The notes below the pieces were generated by a model that worked only from the letters and a program-made list of their open reading frames with translations, searched no databases and had not been told where the DNA came from. From the NCBI GenBank assembly GCA_913030835.1, contig CAJWDP010000005.1, positions 35,716-99,715 on the forward strand: DNA of 64,000 bases. The letters are read 5' to 3'. The position numbers were made by a program, and so were the translations under genes. This DNA comes from an uncultured Flavobacteriales bacterium. GTDB lineage: Bacteria; Bacteroidota; Bacteroidia; Flavobacteriales_D; Parvicellaceae. Numbering within the stretch: position 1 is the stretch's first letter; every line of letters starts with the position of its first letter. Shown here piece by piece: positions 26,622 through 35,497 of this stretch.

Positions 26622-27632
26622 ATGCTTAATTTCATCAGTGATACAGTCACAAAACCAACCAACGAAATGCTACATGCAATGATGAATGCTTCAGTTGGTG
26701 ATGATGTCTTCGCTTCCGATCCCACAATAAATGATCTTCAACAAAAAGCGGCGAAGATGTTCAATATGGAAAGTGCACTATTTTGCCCTAGCGGAACAAT
26801 GACCAATCAAATTGCCATTGCCGTGCATACCAATCCGGGGGACGAAGTAATCTGCAGCTATCAATCTCACATTTACAATTATGAAGGAGGCGGAATAGCC
26901 AGAAATTCCGGCGCTCAGGTTCGACTGGTGGGAAATGAATCCGGAATCCTAACCGCCCAAGACGTACTTTCCAACATTAACCCCAGTGATTCTCATTACA
27001 CCAACACTTCGCTCGTTTCGATTGAAAATACAACCAATCGAGGAGGTGGAAAGTGTTATAACATCGAGGATGTTCGGGCAATAGCACATGTATGCCGGGA
27101 AAACGGATTAAAATACCATCTGGATGGCGCCAGACTGTTCAATGCCCTTATAGCTAAAAATGAAAACCCAACAGATTATGGAGATCAATTTGATTCGATT
27201 TCTATCTGTTTATCCAAAGGATTAGGAGCCCCAGTTGGATCTCTTTTATTGGGCTCTAATGACTTCATAAGCAAAGCGCACAGGGTACGAAAAGTAATGG
27301 GTGGCGGAATGAGACAGGCAGGATACCTTGCAGCGGCAGGAATATTTGCACTTGAAAACAATGTTGCACGACTTGCTGATGACCATAAACGAGCCAAGAA
27401 GATTGCTGAGCTGGTGAAAGGAGCCCCCTTCATTGCCGGAACAGAAGAGCCAGAAACCAACATTTTAATGGTTGATCTTTCAATATCATCGGCAGAATAC
27501 CTAAAAAAGCTGGAAGACAAAGGCATGCTCGCAATAGCTTTTGGCCCAAATAGAATACGAATTACCACGCACCTGGATGTTTCAGAATCTGACATAGATC
27601 AGGCCATCAGCATCATGAAAAATTTGGATTGA
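26622..27632 (+). CDS. ltaE: Low-specificity L-threonine aldolase
   Basis: A 336-residue pyridoxal-phosphate enzyme that splits L-threonine or allo-threonine into glycine and acetaldehyde. Family features are clear: SDTVTKPT at the N-terminus, GDDVFASDPT, the cofactor lysine in CLSKGLGAPVG and HLDGARLFNA before it. Length is normal. The gene is single, with crcB convergent five bases after its stop. Confidence 0.93.
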   Translation: MLNFISDTVTKPTNEMLHAMMNASVGDDVFASDPTINDLQQKAAKMFNMESALFCPSGTMTNQIAIAVHTNPGDEVICSYQSHIYNYEGGGIARNSGAQVRLVGNESGILTAQDVLSNINPSDSHYTNTSLVSIENTTNRGGGKCYNIEDVRAIAHVCRENGLKYHLDGARLFNALIAKNENPTDYGDQFDSISICLSKGLGAPVGSLLLGSNDFISKAHRVRKVMGGGMRQAGYLAAAGIFALENNVARLADDHKRAKKIAELVKGAPFIAGTEEPETNILMVDLSISSAEYLKKLEDKGMLAIAFGPNRIRITTHLDVSESDIDQAISIMKNLD

Positions 27633-27637
27633 TCCTT

Positions 27638-28006
27638 TCAAACAGATTGAAATCTGGAAATGAAATAAAGCACTCCTAAACACACAAGTATACTGAGCAG
27701 CACATTGGCAATCACCCAACCCCATTCACCACTTTTCATCAAGTTGAGTGTTTCAAAACTGAACGTAGAAAAAGTACTGAACCCTCCACAAAATCCAACC
27801 AATACAAGCGCTTTGTACGCTTCGTTTAGCTGATTCTTTGAAGCAAAAAACAAAACAAAAACTCCCAAAACAATGCATGAAGTTAGATTGGATAGAAACG
27901 TTCCTAACGGAAAATGACCCGCATATAGCTTGCCCGAAAGTAATCCGAAACCGTATCTCGCCAGACTTCCCAAACCGCCACCTATGAATATTGCTAACCA
28001 GGTCAT
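27638..28006 (-). CDS. crcB: Fluoride exporter CrcB/Fluc
   Basis: A 122-residue four-helix membrane protein that works as a dual-topology dimeric fluoride channel. Signature motifs are present: GGGLGSLARY near the N-terminus, PLGTFLSNL, and GFCGGFSTFSTFSFE in helix 3 with the phenylalanine track. Its ATG overlaps the TGA of the PAP2 gene (ATGA), so translation is coupled to it. No fluoride riboswitch was seen; the gene is third in the obg operon. Confidence 0.93.
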   Translation of the reverse strand: MTWLAIFIGGGLGSLARYGFGLLSGKLYAGHFPLGTFLSNLTSCIVLGVFVLFFASKNQLNEAYKALVLVGFCGGFSTFSTFSFETLNLMKSGEWGWVIANVLLSILVCLGVLYFISRFQSV

Positions 28007-28578
28007 TTACTCAAAGTTAATAGATTGGAAAAAAACCTATACATCAACCATCCCAAGAACAAACCTAAAATTGAACCGCAGCAAATATCCGCAGGATAAT
28101 GAACCCCGATGTAAATTCTCGAATAACCAATTAGAGCTGCAACTAAAAATCCAATCCAAAGTACTTTCCTGTTAAGAGAAAATCCTACAAATGTGGCTAT
28201 TGCAAACATATTTGCGGCATGCGCTGAGAGAAAACTTGCATCGATCTTTCCTCTATACCGCGCCCCTTCGACAATCAAATTATGCACCTGGTCACCAATC
28301 TCAAGGTTGTACCCCGGTCGATAACGAAGGAATATATTTTTGAATAAATGATTTGATGACAAATCGGAAAGGGCAACGGAAAGAATCGCACCAACAATTA
28401 AGATTGCACCCGTTTTCCAGCCGTATTTTCTGATGAGCATCCAAATGACTATTGCATAGAATGGTAACCCGAAATACTTGCTAGTGACGCACCAAAAGAA
28501 TGCATCAAAAAAATCATTATGAAAACCATTCAGCCATAAAAACAATATGCGATCGATATTTTCCAGCCATTCAATCAT
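28003..28578 (-). CDS. PAP2-family membrane phosphatase
   Basis: A 191-residue membrane protein of the phosphatidic acid phosphatase type 2 superfamily, with about five or six hydrophobic helices. The three active-site motifs are seen: [16 protein letters not shown] (a variant of PSGH) and [12 protein letters not shown]. Likely substrates are undecaprenyl diphosphate or a lipid phosphate; the sequence does not decide. It overlaps the end of obg by eight bases and the start of crcB by four. Confidence 0.87.
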   Translation of the reverse strand: MIEWLENIDRILFLWLNGFHNDFFDAFFWCVTSKYFGLPFYAIVIWMLIRKYGWKTGAILIVGAILSVALSDLSSNHLFKNIFLRYRPGYNLEIGDQVHNLIVEGARYRGKIDASFLSAHAANMFAIATFVGFSLNRKVLWIGFLVAALIGYSRIYIGVHYPADICCGSILGLFLGWLMYRFFSNLLTLSK

Positions 28579-29563
28579 CTCGCATCGTTTCCCAGAGCAA
28601 GTCCTTTAGCTCCTGAATTCCTTTTTGGGCGACTGAGCTGATGAACAATGACGGAACATCCGGAAGATCAAGCCGAATCTCATCCATAAGCTCTTCGTCC
28701 AGCATATCGGATTTGGAGATAGCGAGAATTCTGCGTTTGTCCAATAGCTCCGGATTATACTGCTGTAGTTCGTTCAAGAGGATCTTGTATTCTTTGTGTA
28801 TGTCTTCACTATCAGCCGGAACCAGAAACAAGAGTACTGAATTCCGTTCAATGTGCCGTAAAAAGCGTAATCCGATTCCTTTTCCCTCATGGGCTCCTTC
28901 AATTATACCGGGAATGTCTGCCATGACAAAAGACCGATGCTCTCGATACGAGACCATTCCCAGATTCGGCACCAAAGTCGTAAATGGGTAATTGGCAATT
29001 TCCGGAGTTGCAGCGGAAACGACAGATAGCAAAGTTGATTTTCCGGCATTTGGAAATCCAACTAAACCAACATCTGCTAATAATTTCAGCTCCAGTATTT
29101 TCCATTCATCCTTACCGTCTTCTCCGGGCTGAGCATATCTTGGGGTTTGGTTGGTTGCCGATTTAAAGTGATCATTCCCAAGACCACCCCGCCCTCCGGG
29201 CAAAAGAATCTGCTCTTCTCCATGATCCGCTATTTCAAACAGCACCTCACCCGTTTCTGCATCTTTTGCAATCGTACCAATTGGAACCTCCAGGATCATG
29301 TCCTTGCCATTCGCCCCGTGCTTAAGATTGCCCAAGCCCGGCCCCCCATTCTCGGCTTTAACATGCTTTTTATACTTGAGGTGAAGTAACGTCCACAATT
29401 GCTCGTTCCCTCGCAAAATAATATGACCTCCTCTGCCACCATCCCCGCCATCAGGGCCACCTTTCGCCGTATTTTTATCACGAAACAAATGAGCCGAGCC
29501 TGCCCCTCCCCTTCCGGAGCGACAATTGATCTTCACATAATCGACAAAATTGGTGCCTGCCAT
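28571..29563 (-). CDS. obg: Obg/CgtA ribosome-associated GTPase
   Basis: A 330-residue GTPase needed for 50S subunit maturation. The Gly-rich Obg fold occupies residues 1-158 ([23 protein letters not shown]). The G domain follows with G1 [10 protein letters not shown]3 DIPG and G4 SKSD. The C-terminal domain found in some Obg proteins is missing, as in many Bacteroidota. It starts about 20 bases after the terminator of hpt-adk and probably uses its own promoter. Confidence 0.95.
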   Translation of the reverse strand: MAGTNFVDYVKINCRSGRGGAGSAHLFRDKNTAKGGPDGGDGGRGGHIILRGNEQLWTLLHLKYKKHVKAENGGPGLGNLKHGANGKDMILEVPIGTIAKDAETGEVLFEIADHGEEQILLPGGRGGLGNDHFKSATNQTPRYAQPGEDGKDEWKILELKLLADVGLVGFPNAGKSTLLSVVSAATPEIANYPFTTLVPNLGMVSYREHRSFVMADIPGIIEGAHEGKGIGLRFLRHIERNSVLLFLVPADSEDIHKEYKILLNELQQYNPELLDKRRILAISKSDMLDEELMDEIRLDLPDVPSLFISSVAQKGIQELKDLLWETMRDD

Positions 29564-29583
29564 AGGTTAAAAATAGTCTAAAT

Positions 29584-29611
29584 AAAAAAGGCTGAATCAA
29601 CATTCAGCCTT
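29584..29611 (-). terminator. Rho-independent terminator of hpt-adk
   Basis: On the minus strand an inverted repeat AAGGCTGAAT/ATTCAGCCTT (10 base pairs, loop GTTG) is followed by six T. It lies about 20 bases after the adk stop codon. Confidence 0.85.
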
Positions 29612-29631
29612 GATTCTACAAAATCCTTAGT

Positions 29632-30213
29632 TCAATCGTTTATTTTGAAGGCTTCGACCGCATCAAAAAGCCGATCGGTGATCTCATCAATAGATCCGAT
29701 TCCATCTATTTCCGACAGCTTGGATTGCTCAGCATAGAACTCTGCGACAGGAGCCGTTTTCGCATTGTAATTGTCGATCCTGTTCTGAATTATTTTAGGG
29801 TCAGCATCGTCTAACCTACCGGAATCACTTGCCCTTTTCATTAACCGATCTCTCAATTCATCTTCTGTTACGACTAAAGAAAGCATCATCGTTACTGAAG
29901 TATTCTTCGATGACAAAAAGGAATCCAATGCCTTTGCTTGCTCCGTTGTTCTTGGAAAACCGTCGTAAATTACTCCTTTAGCATTCGGAAACTTCTTCAC
30001 CTCTTCTTCAAGAATAGCAATCGTAATTTCATCGGGAACAAGATCACCCTTATCGGAATAGCTCTTGGCCAATTTACCTAGTTCAGACTCCGGATCAAGT
30101 GCTCTGAATACATCTCCTGTTGAAATGTGAACAAGACCATACTTTTCTTTCAATCGTTCCGACTGAGTCCCTTTACCTGCGCCTGGAGGGCCGAATAATA
30201 CAATGTTTAGCAT
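29632..30213 (-). CDS. adk: Adenylate kinase
   Basis: A 193-residue enzyme for ATP + AMP = 2 ADP. The P-loop GPPGAGKGT is at residues 7-15, the AMP site as ISTGDVFR and YDGFPRT, and the lid is the short type without zinc cysteines. Here adk is paired with hpt, three bases apart, instead of lying between secY and map as in many bacteria; both enzymes serve purine nucleotide supply. Confidence 0.95.
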   Translation of the reverse strand: MLNIVLFGPPGAGKGTQSERLKEKYGLVHISTGDVFRALDPESELGKLAKSYSDKGDLVPDEITIAILEEEVKKFPNAKGVIYDGFPRTTEQAKALDSFLSSKNTSVTMMLSLVVTEDELRDRLMKRASDSGRLDDADPKIIQNRIDNYNAKTAPVAEFYAEQSKLSEIDGIGSIDEITDRLFDAVEAFKIND

Positions 30214-30216
30214 GAT

Positions 30217-30756
30217 TTAATCTTCTGTTATGATGTAAATGTCTTTCAAATTTCGTCCCAAACCGTCATAGTCGAGACCATATCCAACCAAAAACTCATT
30301 ACCGACTTCTAGTGCAGCATAATCAATCGGATAGCTCTTAGTGTAAGCATTCGGTTTGAACAATAAAGTTGCGACTTTGATCGAGCTAGCCCCCAGCCCT
30401 TCTAAAGATTGGTAGAGGTTCTCCAGCGTTATTCCCGTGTCTACAATATCCTCGAGTAAGATCACTTCTCGACCCTCAATGTTTTCATTCAACCCTACCA
30501 ACTCTTTTACCTGACCAGTAGTGGTTGTTCCTTCATATGAAGTTAGCTTGACAAATGAAACTTCGCATTCCAGCTCAATCTTTCGCAGCAGGTCTGCAAC
30601 AAACAAGAAACTACCGTTTAAAACACCTACAAACAAAGGCTTCTTGCCCTTATAATCTGAATTTAGATTGGCCGCAACACGTGATATCGCAGCATCAATC
30701 TCAGATTGAAGGATATGTGGCTTGAATTCTTTATCGTGTAACCGAATGATACTCAT
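30217..30756 (-). CDS. hpt: Hypoxanthine phosphoribosyltransferase
   Basis: A 179-residue purine salvage enzyme that makes IMP or GMP from hypoxanthine or guanine and PRPP. The PRPP-binding loop VILLEDIVDTGITL is near residue 97, and LVGYGLDYDG near the C-terminus is typical. It is first in a two-gene operon with adk and diverges from purK, so the 105-base gap holds control signals for salvage on one side and de novo synthesis on the other. A weak -7-like element (minus strand 30774-30767) lies upstream. Confidence 0.94.
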   Translation of the reverse strand: MSIIRLHDKEFKPHILQSEIDAAISRVAANLNSDYKGKKPLFVGVLNGSFLFVADLLRKIELECEVSFVKLTSYEGTTTTGQVKELVGLNENIEGREVILLEDIVDTGITLENLYQSLEGLGASSIKVATLLFKPNAYTKSYPIDYAALEVGNEFLVGYGLDYDGLGRNLKDIYIITED

Positions 30757-30820
30757 AAAGAGAATGCGAAGTTAGAAAAATAAACCGTATCAAAATTCGC
30801 TCAAATCTAATCACTGTTGT

Positions 30821-30828
30821 TAATTTTG
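30821..30828 (+). promoter_or_regulatory. -7 element upstream of purK
   Basis: TAATTTTG fully matches TAnnTTTG, 33 bases before the ATG at 30862. No good TTG element is seen at the right distance. Confidence 0.35.
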
Positions 30829-30861
30829 TCATTCGTATTTTTACTACAAATTGTGATTCCC

Positions 30862-32016
30862 ATGGAACAACCCGTATCGTCCGACTTTAAACTTGGTATT
30901 ATTTCCGGTGGTCAATTAGGTAAGCTGCTTGTGGCAGCGGCTAATAATTGGGACATCACAACTTACGTTCTGGACGGCTCGGCTTCAGCACCGGCATCTG
31001 GTGTTTGCAATGAGTTTATACAGGGAAGCTACTTAGATTATGATGATGTGCTTAATTTCGGTAGAAAAGTTGATGCAATTACCTTCGAAATTGAAAATGT
31101 AAATATCAACGCGTTGCGACAGCTGAAGGAAGAGGGCATTACGATATTACCTGATCCGGATGTCCTGGAATTGATCTCCGATAAGGGAACCCAAAAGGAA
31201 TTCTACGAAGAAAATGCCCTACCAAGCTCACCATTTCGGCTATTTAAAGACAAAGAAGAGGTCATTGATGCCATTAACAACAAGGAAATAAAGCTACCCT
31301 TTGTTCAAAAGCTTCGAAGAATGGGGTACGATGGTCGGGGGGTTCAAATGATCAGGACTCAGTCTGATTTTGACAAATTATTTGGGGCACCCTCATTGAT
31401 TGAGGAGATCGTAGACATGGAAAAAGAAATTTCTGTGATTGTAGCCAGAAACAAAAACGGAGAAACTCAATCTTTTCCAACCGTTGAAATGGAGTTTAAT
31501 CCAGTAGCCAATCTCGTTGAACTATTGATAAGTCCGGCGAACATTTCCGAATCCATCGAAAAACGAGCAGTTGAACTGGCACAAAGTGTAATTTCGAAAC
31601 TGGACTTTATTGGACTACTCGCAGTTGAAATGTTCTTGACCAAAGACGGCAATTTATTGATCAACGAAATCGCACCAAGAACACACAACAGTGGACATCA
31701 CACCATTGAGTCATGTATAACCTCTCAATATGAACAACAGTTGAGATCCATTTTAAATTTCCCTCTCGGTTCAACTGCGATGCAAAGTCCGGCAATAATG
31801 CTTAACTTACTAGGTGAACCGGGTTATGAGGGAGTGGTTAAATACCAAGGCTTTGAAGAATGCCTAAAGATAGAAGGTGTTAAAATTCACATCTACGGGA
31901 AAGCAGAAACCAGACCTTATAGAAAAATGGGCCATGTAACGATTTTAGATCAATCGATTGATGGAGCCAGAAAAAAAGCCAACTTTGTAAAAGAAAATCT
32001 AAAAGTGATCACATGA
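30862..32016 (+). CDS. purK: N5-carboxyaminoimidazole ribonucleotide synthase PurK
   Basis: A 384-residue ATP-grasp enzyme that carboxylates aminoimidazole ribonucleotide with bicarbonate and ATP in purine synthesis. Start at ATG 30862; the frame continues to TTG 30817 but that extension is not family-like. The N-terminus shows GIISGGQLGKLL, and the ATP-grasp core LINEIAPRTHNSGHHTIE carries the metal-binding Glu and Asn. It overlaps purE by four bases. Confidence 0.95.
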   Translation: MEQPVSSDFKLGIISGGQLGKLLVAAANNWDITTYVLDGSASAPASGVCNEFIQGSYLDYDDVLNFGRKVDAITFEIENVNINALRQLKEEGITILPDPDVLELISDKGTQKEFYEENALPSSPFRLFKDKEEVIDAINNKEIKLPFVQKLRRMGYDGRGVQMIRTQSDFDKLFGAPSLIEEIVDMEKEISVIVARNKNGETQSFPTVEMEFNPVANLVELLISPANISESIEKRAVELAQSVISKLDFIGLLAVEMFLTKDGNLLINEIAPRTHNSGHHTIESCITSQYEQQLRSILNFPLGSTAMQSPAIMLNLLGEPGYEGVVKYQGFEECLKIEGVKIHIYGKAETRPYRKMGHVTILDQSIDGARKKANFVKENLKVIT

Positions 32017-32501
32017 GTGCATTAGTTAAAATAATTATGGGGTCCGATTCAGACCTTCCGGTTATGCAAGGTGCAGCCGACATTCTAGACGACTTGGGAG
32101 TATCTTACGAAATGACCATCGTATCGGCTCATCGCACTCCGCATCGTTTGGTTGAATTCGCTGAAAATGCTCATAAAGAAGGTGTTGAAGTGGTGATTGC
32201 AGGTGCCGGTGGTGCCGCTCACCTCCCTGGTATGGTCGCTTCTATTTCTCCTTTACCGGTTATTGGAGTTCCGGTTAAATCATCCAATTCAATTGATGGC
32301 TGGGACTCAGTTCTGTCCATCCTTCAGATGCCAGGTGGTGTTCCCGTAGCAACAGTTGCATTAAATGGAGCAAAGAATGCCGGCATCTTGGCGGCCCAGA
32401 TCATAGGCACAAAAATTCCAGCGGTCAGACAAAATATAATTGCCTATAAAAAGCAACTTACAGACCAGGTAATGGCAAAAGTTGGCAAGCTTGAAAAGTA
32501 A
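32013..32501 (+). CDS. purE: N5-CAIR mutase PurE
   Basis: A 162-residue class I PurE that moves the carboxyl group from N5 to C4 of the imidazole ring, the step after PurK. Motifs GSDSDLPVM and SAHRTPHR with AGAGGAAHLPGM are characteristic. The ATG overlaps the purK TGA (ATGA), which indicates coupled translation of the two pathway partners. Confidence 0.95.
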   Translation: MSALVKIIMGSDSDLPVMQGAADILDDLGVSYEMTIVSAHRTPHRLVEFAENAHKEGVEVVIAGAGGAAHLPGMVASISPLPVIGVPVKSSNSIDGWDSVLSILQMPGGVPVATVALNGAKNAGILAAQIIGTKIPAVRQNIIAYKKQLTDQVMAKVGKLEK

Positions 32502-32575
32502 AAAGTGTAGAATTTACGCCTAAACTTTTCTTACGCCCGTGGTGGGAATCCTATCATTTTGTAAATTGTTATCCG

Positions 32576-33394
32576 ATGAAAAATGTGTTGATCTGCCTAT
32601 TAACGGTTGTTCCTTTTATTTCGCATGGCGGCAATGAAAACTGGCATCTTGGGGCCAGAAGCTCGGCTATGGCCCACGCTTCCGTTACGTTATTCGATGT
32701 TTGGTCCACTCACCACAATCAGGGTGGATTGGGCTGGATCAAGAATGCCTCTGCAGGAGCCTATTTCGAAAATCGATTTGGCATTAAGGAACTGAGTCAG
32801 ATGGGTGCGGCGGCTGTCTTACCAATAAGAAGCGGTGCATTTGGCCTTAATTACTCAGGGTTTGGGTGGTCGCAGTATAGAGAGAATAAGTTCGGGCTTG
32901 CTTATGGCATGAGATTCAACGATAAAATTTCAGGCGGTATTCAAATCAATTATCAATCATTGCGAATTGCAAACAACTATGGATCAACTGGTTCTTTTAC
33001 GGTAGAAGCAGGATTACAAGCCCGAGTAACTGAACAATTTACTATAGGTATGCACGTCTTCAATCCAACAAAAACTAAGCTGAATGATTATAGTCAAGAG
33101 CGAATACCGACTATCATGCGTTTTGGAGCAGGCTATCAGTTTTCCGATAAAGTACTTGTAACGTGCGAAGCCGAAAAAGACCTTCAATTCTCCGCGGTCT
33201 TCAGGGCCGGACTCGAGTACCTGCCAACTGAAAAACTGTACATACGAGGTGGAGTTGCTACAAATCCCGGAATTGTGGCTTTTGGATTTGGGTTAAATTT
33301 TACATCCTTCAAGCTGGACATTGCCAGCACGTACCATCAGATCCTTGGCTTTAGCCCACAGCTGTCAATAACCTATGTGCTTTCCAACAAATGA
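32576..33394 (+). CDS. Exported PorV/PorQ-like outer-membrane protein
   Basis: A 272-residue protein with a signal peptide (to about residue 18). The stretch GARSSAMAHASVTLFDVWS followed by HHNQGGL is the N-terminal signature seen in PorV/PorQ-type, FadL-like barrels of Bacteroidota. The remainder is a series of amphipathic strands with Gly and aromatic residues. Its end overlaps the start of the next gene (ATGA), suggesting that the two products are made together. Membership in the PorV/PorQ superfamily is inference from the pattern; its exact role is unknown. Confidence 0.65.
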   Translation: MKNVLICLLTVVPFISHGGNENWHLGARSSAMAHASVTLFDVWSTHHNQGGLGWIKNASAGAYFENRFGIKELSQMGAAAVLPIRSGAFGLNYSGFGWSQYRENKFGLAYGMRFNDKISGGIQINYQSLRIANNYGSTGSFTVEAGLQARVTEQFTIGMHVFNPTKTKLNDYSQERIPTIMRFGAGYQFSDKVLVTCEAEKDLQFSAVFRAGLEYLPTEKLYIRGGVATNPGIVAFGFGLNFTSFKLDIASTYHQILGFSPQLSITYVLSNK

Positions 33395-35490
33395 TCAGGA
33401 CGCGATTATATATCCTGTTCGGATTGCTGATCTCAAATTACATTTCACTTGGGCAAAAGAACGATCAACAAAAATTCAATCTAATTGAGCAACGTATTGA
33501 GATGATCGCAGAAAATGCGGAGGATGAGGACATAGACTTTACCACCTTATTTGATTATTTGGCCTATATCTATGACCATCCGCTGAACATCAACAATCCT
33601 AAGAATGAAGATGATCTGAGGCAAATCCGAATGTTATCGGATATTCAGATCAATAATTTATACGATCACATCGACCGTAACGGCAAACTGATTTCAATTT
33701 ATGAACTTCAGGCTGTAGAGGGCTGGACGATATATACAATAAAGACCATTCTTCCATTTGTTGCGGTGAATGTGGATTTGTACGCACCTTCCATATCGTT
33801 TAAGGAAATGGTAAGAAACAGCAGTAACGAGCTATTCATTCGTTATTCTAGAGTACTGGAACAGCAGGAAGGGTATGCCCCGATAGACGATTCAACTCTT
33901 GCTGCAAGTCCGAACAAAAGATATTCCGGGAGTCCAGACAAATTGTACACGCGATATCGTTTCAAGTTCCGAAACAATATAAGCGCAGGGTTTACTGCTG
34001 AAAAAGATGCCGGTGAACAGTTTTTTACAGGAAATCAAAAAAACGGCTTTGACTTCTACTCGGGTCACTTGTACCTCAGTGGTTTTGGAAAACTCAAATC
34101 ATTGGCCATTGGAGATTTTCATGCTCAATTCGGACAAGGATTAACTATTTGGAGCGGACTGGCATTTGGAAAAAGTGCTGACATACTGACCGTGAAAAGA
34201 AATGCCAGAGGGCTCAGGCCTTATGCCTCTGTAGATGAAAACCTTTTTCTAAGAGGAGGAGGCGCAACCATAGAGCTCGGGAAGATTCAATTCACTGCAT
34301 TCGGGTCGCACAAAAAAATTGATGCCAATGTATCGTATGATGATACCACCTCTAATTTTGACGGATATACGATTACCTCATTTCAACAAACGGGCCTGCA
34401 CCGAACCCCTTCAGAAGTGGAGGACAAGAACATAATCGGTGAAACGCATCTCGGGGGAAACCTGCAATTTAACACAAGAAAATTGCGCATCGGTATTTCG
34501 GGACTTCATAGCAACTACGACGCAAATGTTCAGAGAAATTTATCGTATTACAATCAATTCGAGTTCAATGATAATACAAATACGATCTTGGGTACCGACT
34601 ACAATTTTTTGTTCAGAAACTTCAATCTCTATGGTGAGGTTGCCCGAAGCGCAAATGGCGGAACTGCACAGATTCATGGTGCACTCATATCATTGGACCC
34701 TAGCGTGACTTTATCTGTGGTATATAGAAATTACGGCAGAGATTTCCAGAACAATCTCAGCAATGCATTTTCAGAAAATAGCAAGAACATCAATGAATCC
34801 GGAATTATGATCGGGTTGAAACTGACAAGAGGTAAGAAATTTCAGCTCAATGCATACTTAGATCAATTCAAATTCCCGTGGCTTAAATATCAAGTCGACA
34901 AACCTCAAACAACAGGGCACGATTATTTGGTTCAATTACAATATAAACCCAGTAAAAAGCTCATCATGTATGGTAGAATCAGAGCTAGGAACAGACCAAT
35001 AAATACAGAACAGGATATTGATGATATTGACTTTATTGTAGCGAGAAATCAAATTAATTACAGGTACAATATCAGCTATAAAGTTTCTGAATCTTTTACT
35101 TTAAGAAATAGAATTGAATATGTTGACTTTCAACGTGGTATGTCAGATAGAGAAGCTGGTTTTTTAATCTATCAGGATATCTTATATAAGCCGCTTAGCA
35201 GTAACCTTTCCTTTTCGTTTCGATATGCACTTTTTGAAACAGACTCTTACGACTCGAGGGTATATGCTTATGAAAACGATGTTCTTTATTATTTCTCAAT
35301 ACCTGCCTATTACAGAACAGGGACAAGAACCTATCTTACGGCCAAGTACCGAATTCGAAAAGGACTAGATCTATGGTTAAGATGGGCACAATGGCATTTT
35401 AGCAACACCAACGAAATCGGATCAGGAAACGAAATGATTGAAGGCAATACAAAGACGGATATTCGCGCACAAATTCGGTTGAAATTTTAG
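33391..35490 (+). CDS. Helix-hairpin-helix domain plus outer-membrane beta-barrel protein
   Basis: A 699-residue exported protein (signal peptide ending SLGQ, about residue 22). Residues 60-125 contain ComEA-like helix-hairpin-helix units (PLNINNPKNEDDLRQI, LSDIQINNLYDHI, ISIYELQAVEGW). From about 145 the chain is strand-rich and aromatic to the end, where it closes with IRAQIRLKF, as in large outer-membrane barrels. Helix-hairpin-helix domains usually bind DNA without sequence preference, so a DNA-related role at the envelope is possible but not shown. It is translationally coupled to the preceding gene. Confidence 0.7.
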   Translation: MIRTRLYILFGLLISNYISLGQKNDQQKFNLIEQRIEMIAENAEDEDIDFTTLFDYLAYIYDHPLNINNPKNEDDLRQIRMLSDIQINNLYDHIDRNGKLISIYELQAVEGWTIYTIKTILPFVAVNVDLYAPSISFKEMVRNSSNELFIRYSRVLEQQEGYAPIDDSTLAASPNKRYSGSPDKLYTRYRFKFRNNISAGFTAEKDAGEQFFTGNQKNGFDFYSGHLYLSGFGKLKSLAIGDFHAQFGQGLTIWSGLAFGKSADILTVKRNARGLRPYASVDENLFLRGGGATIELGKIQFTAFGSHKKIDANVSYDDTTSNFDGYTITSFQQTGLHRTPSEVEDKNIIGETHLGGNLQFNTRKLRIGISGLHSNYDANVQRNLSYYNQFEFNDNTNTILGTDYNFLFRNFNLYGEVARSANGGTAQIHGALISLDPSVTLSVVYRNYGRDFQNNLSNAFSENSKNINESGIMIGLKLTRGKKFQLNAYLDQFKFPWLKYQVDKPQTTGHDYLVQLQYKPSKKLIMYGRIRARNRPINTEQDIDDIDFIVARNQINYRYNISYKVSESFTLRNRIEYVDFQRGMSDREAGFLIYQDILYKPLSSNLSFSFRYALFETDSYDSRVYAYENDVLYYFSIPAYYRTGTRTYLTAKYRIRKGLDLWLRWAQWHFSNTNEIGSGNEMIEGNTKTDIRAQIRLKF

Positions 35491-35497
35491 CAATTCG

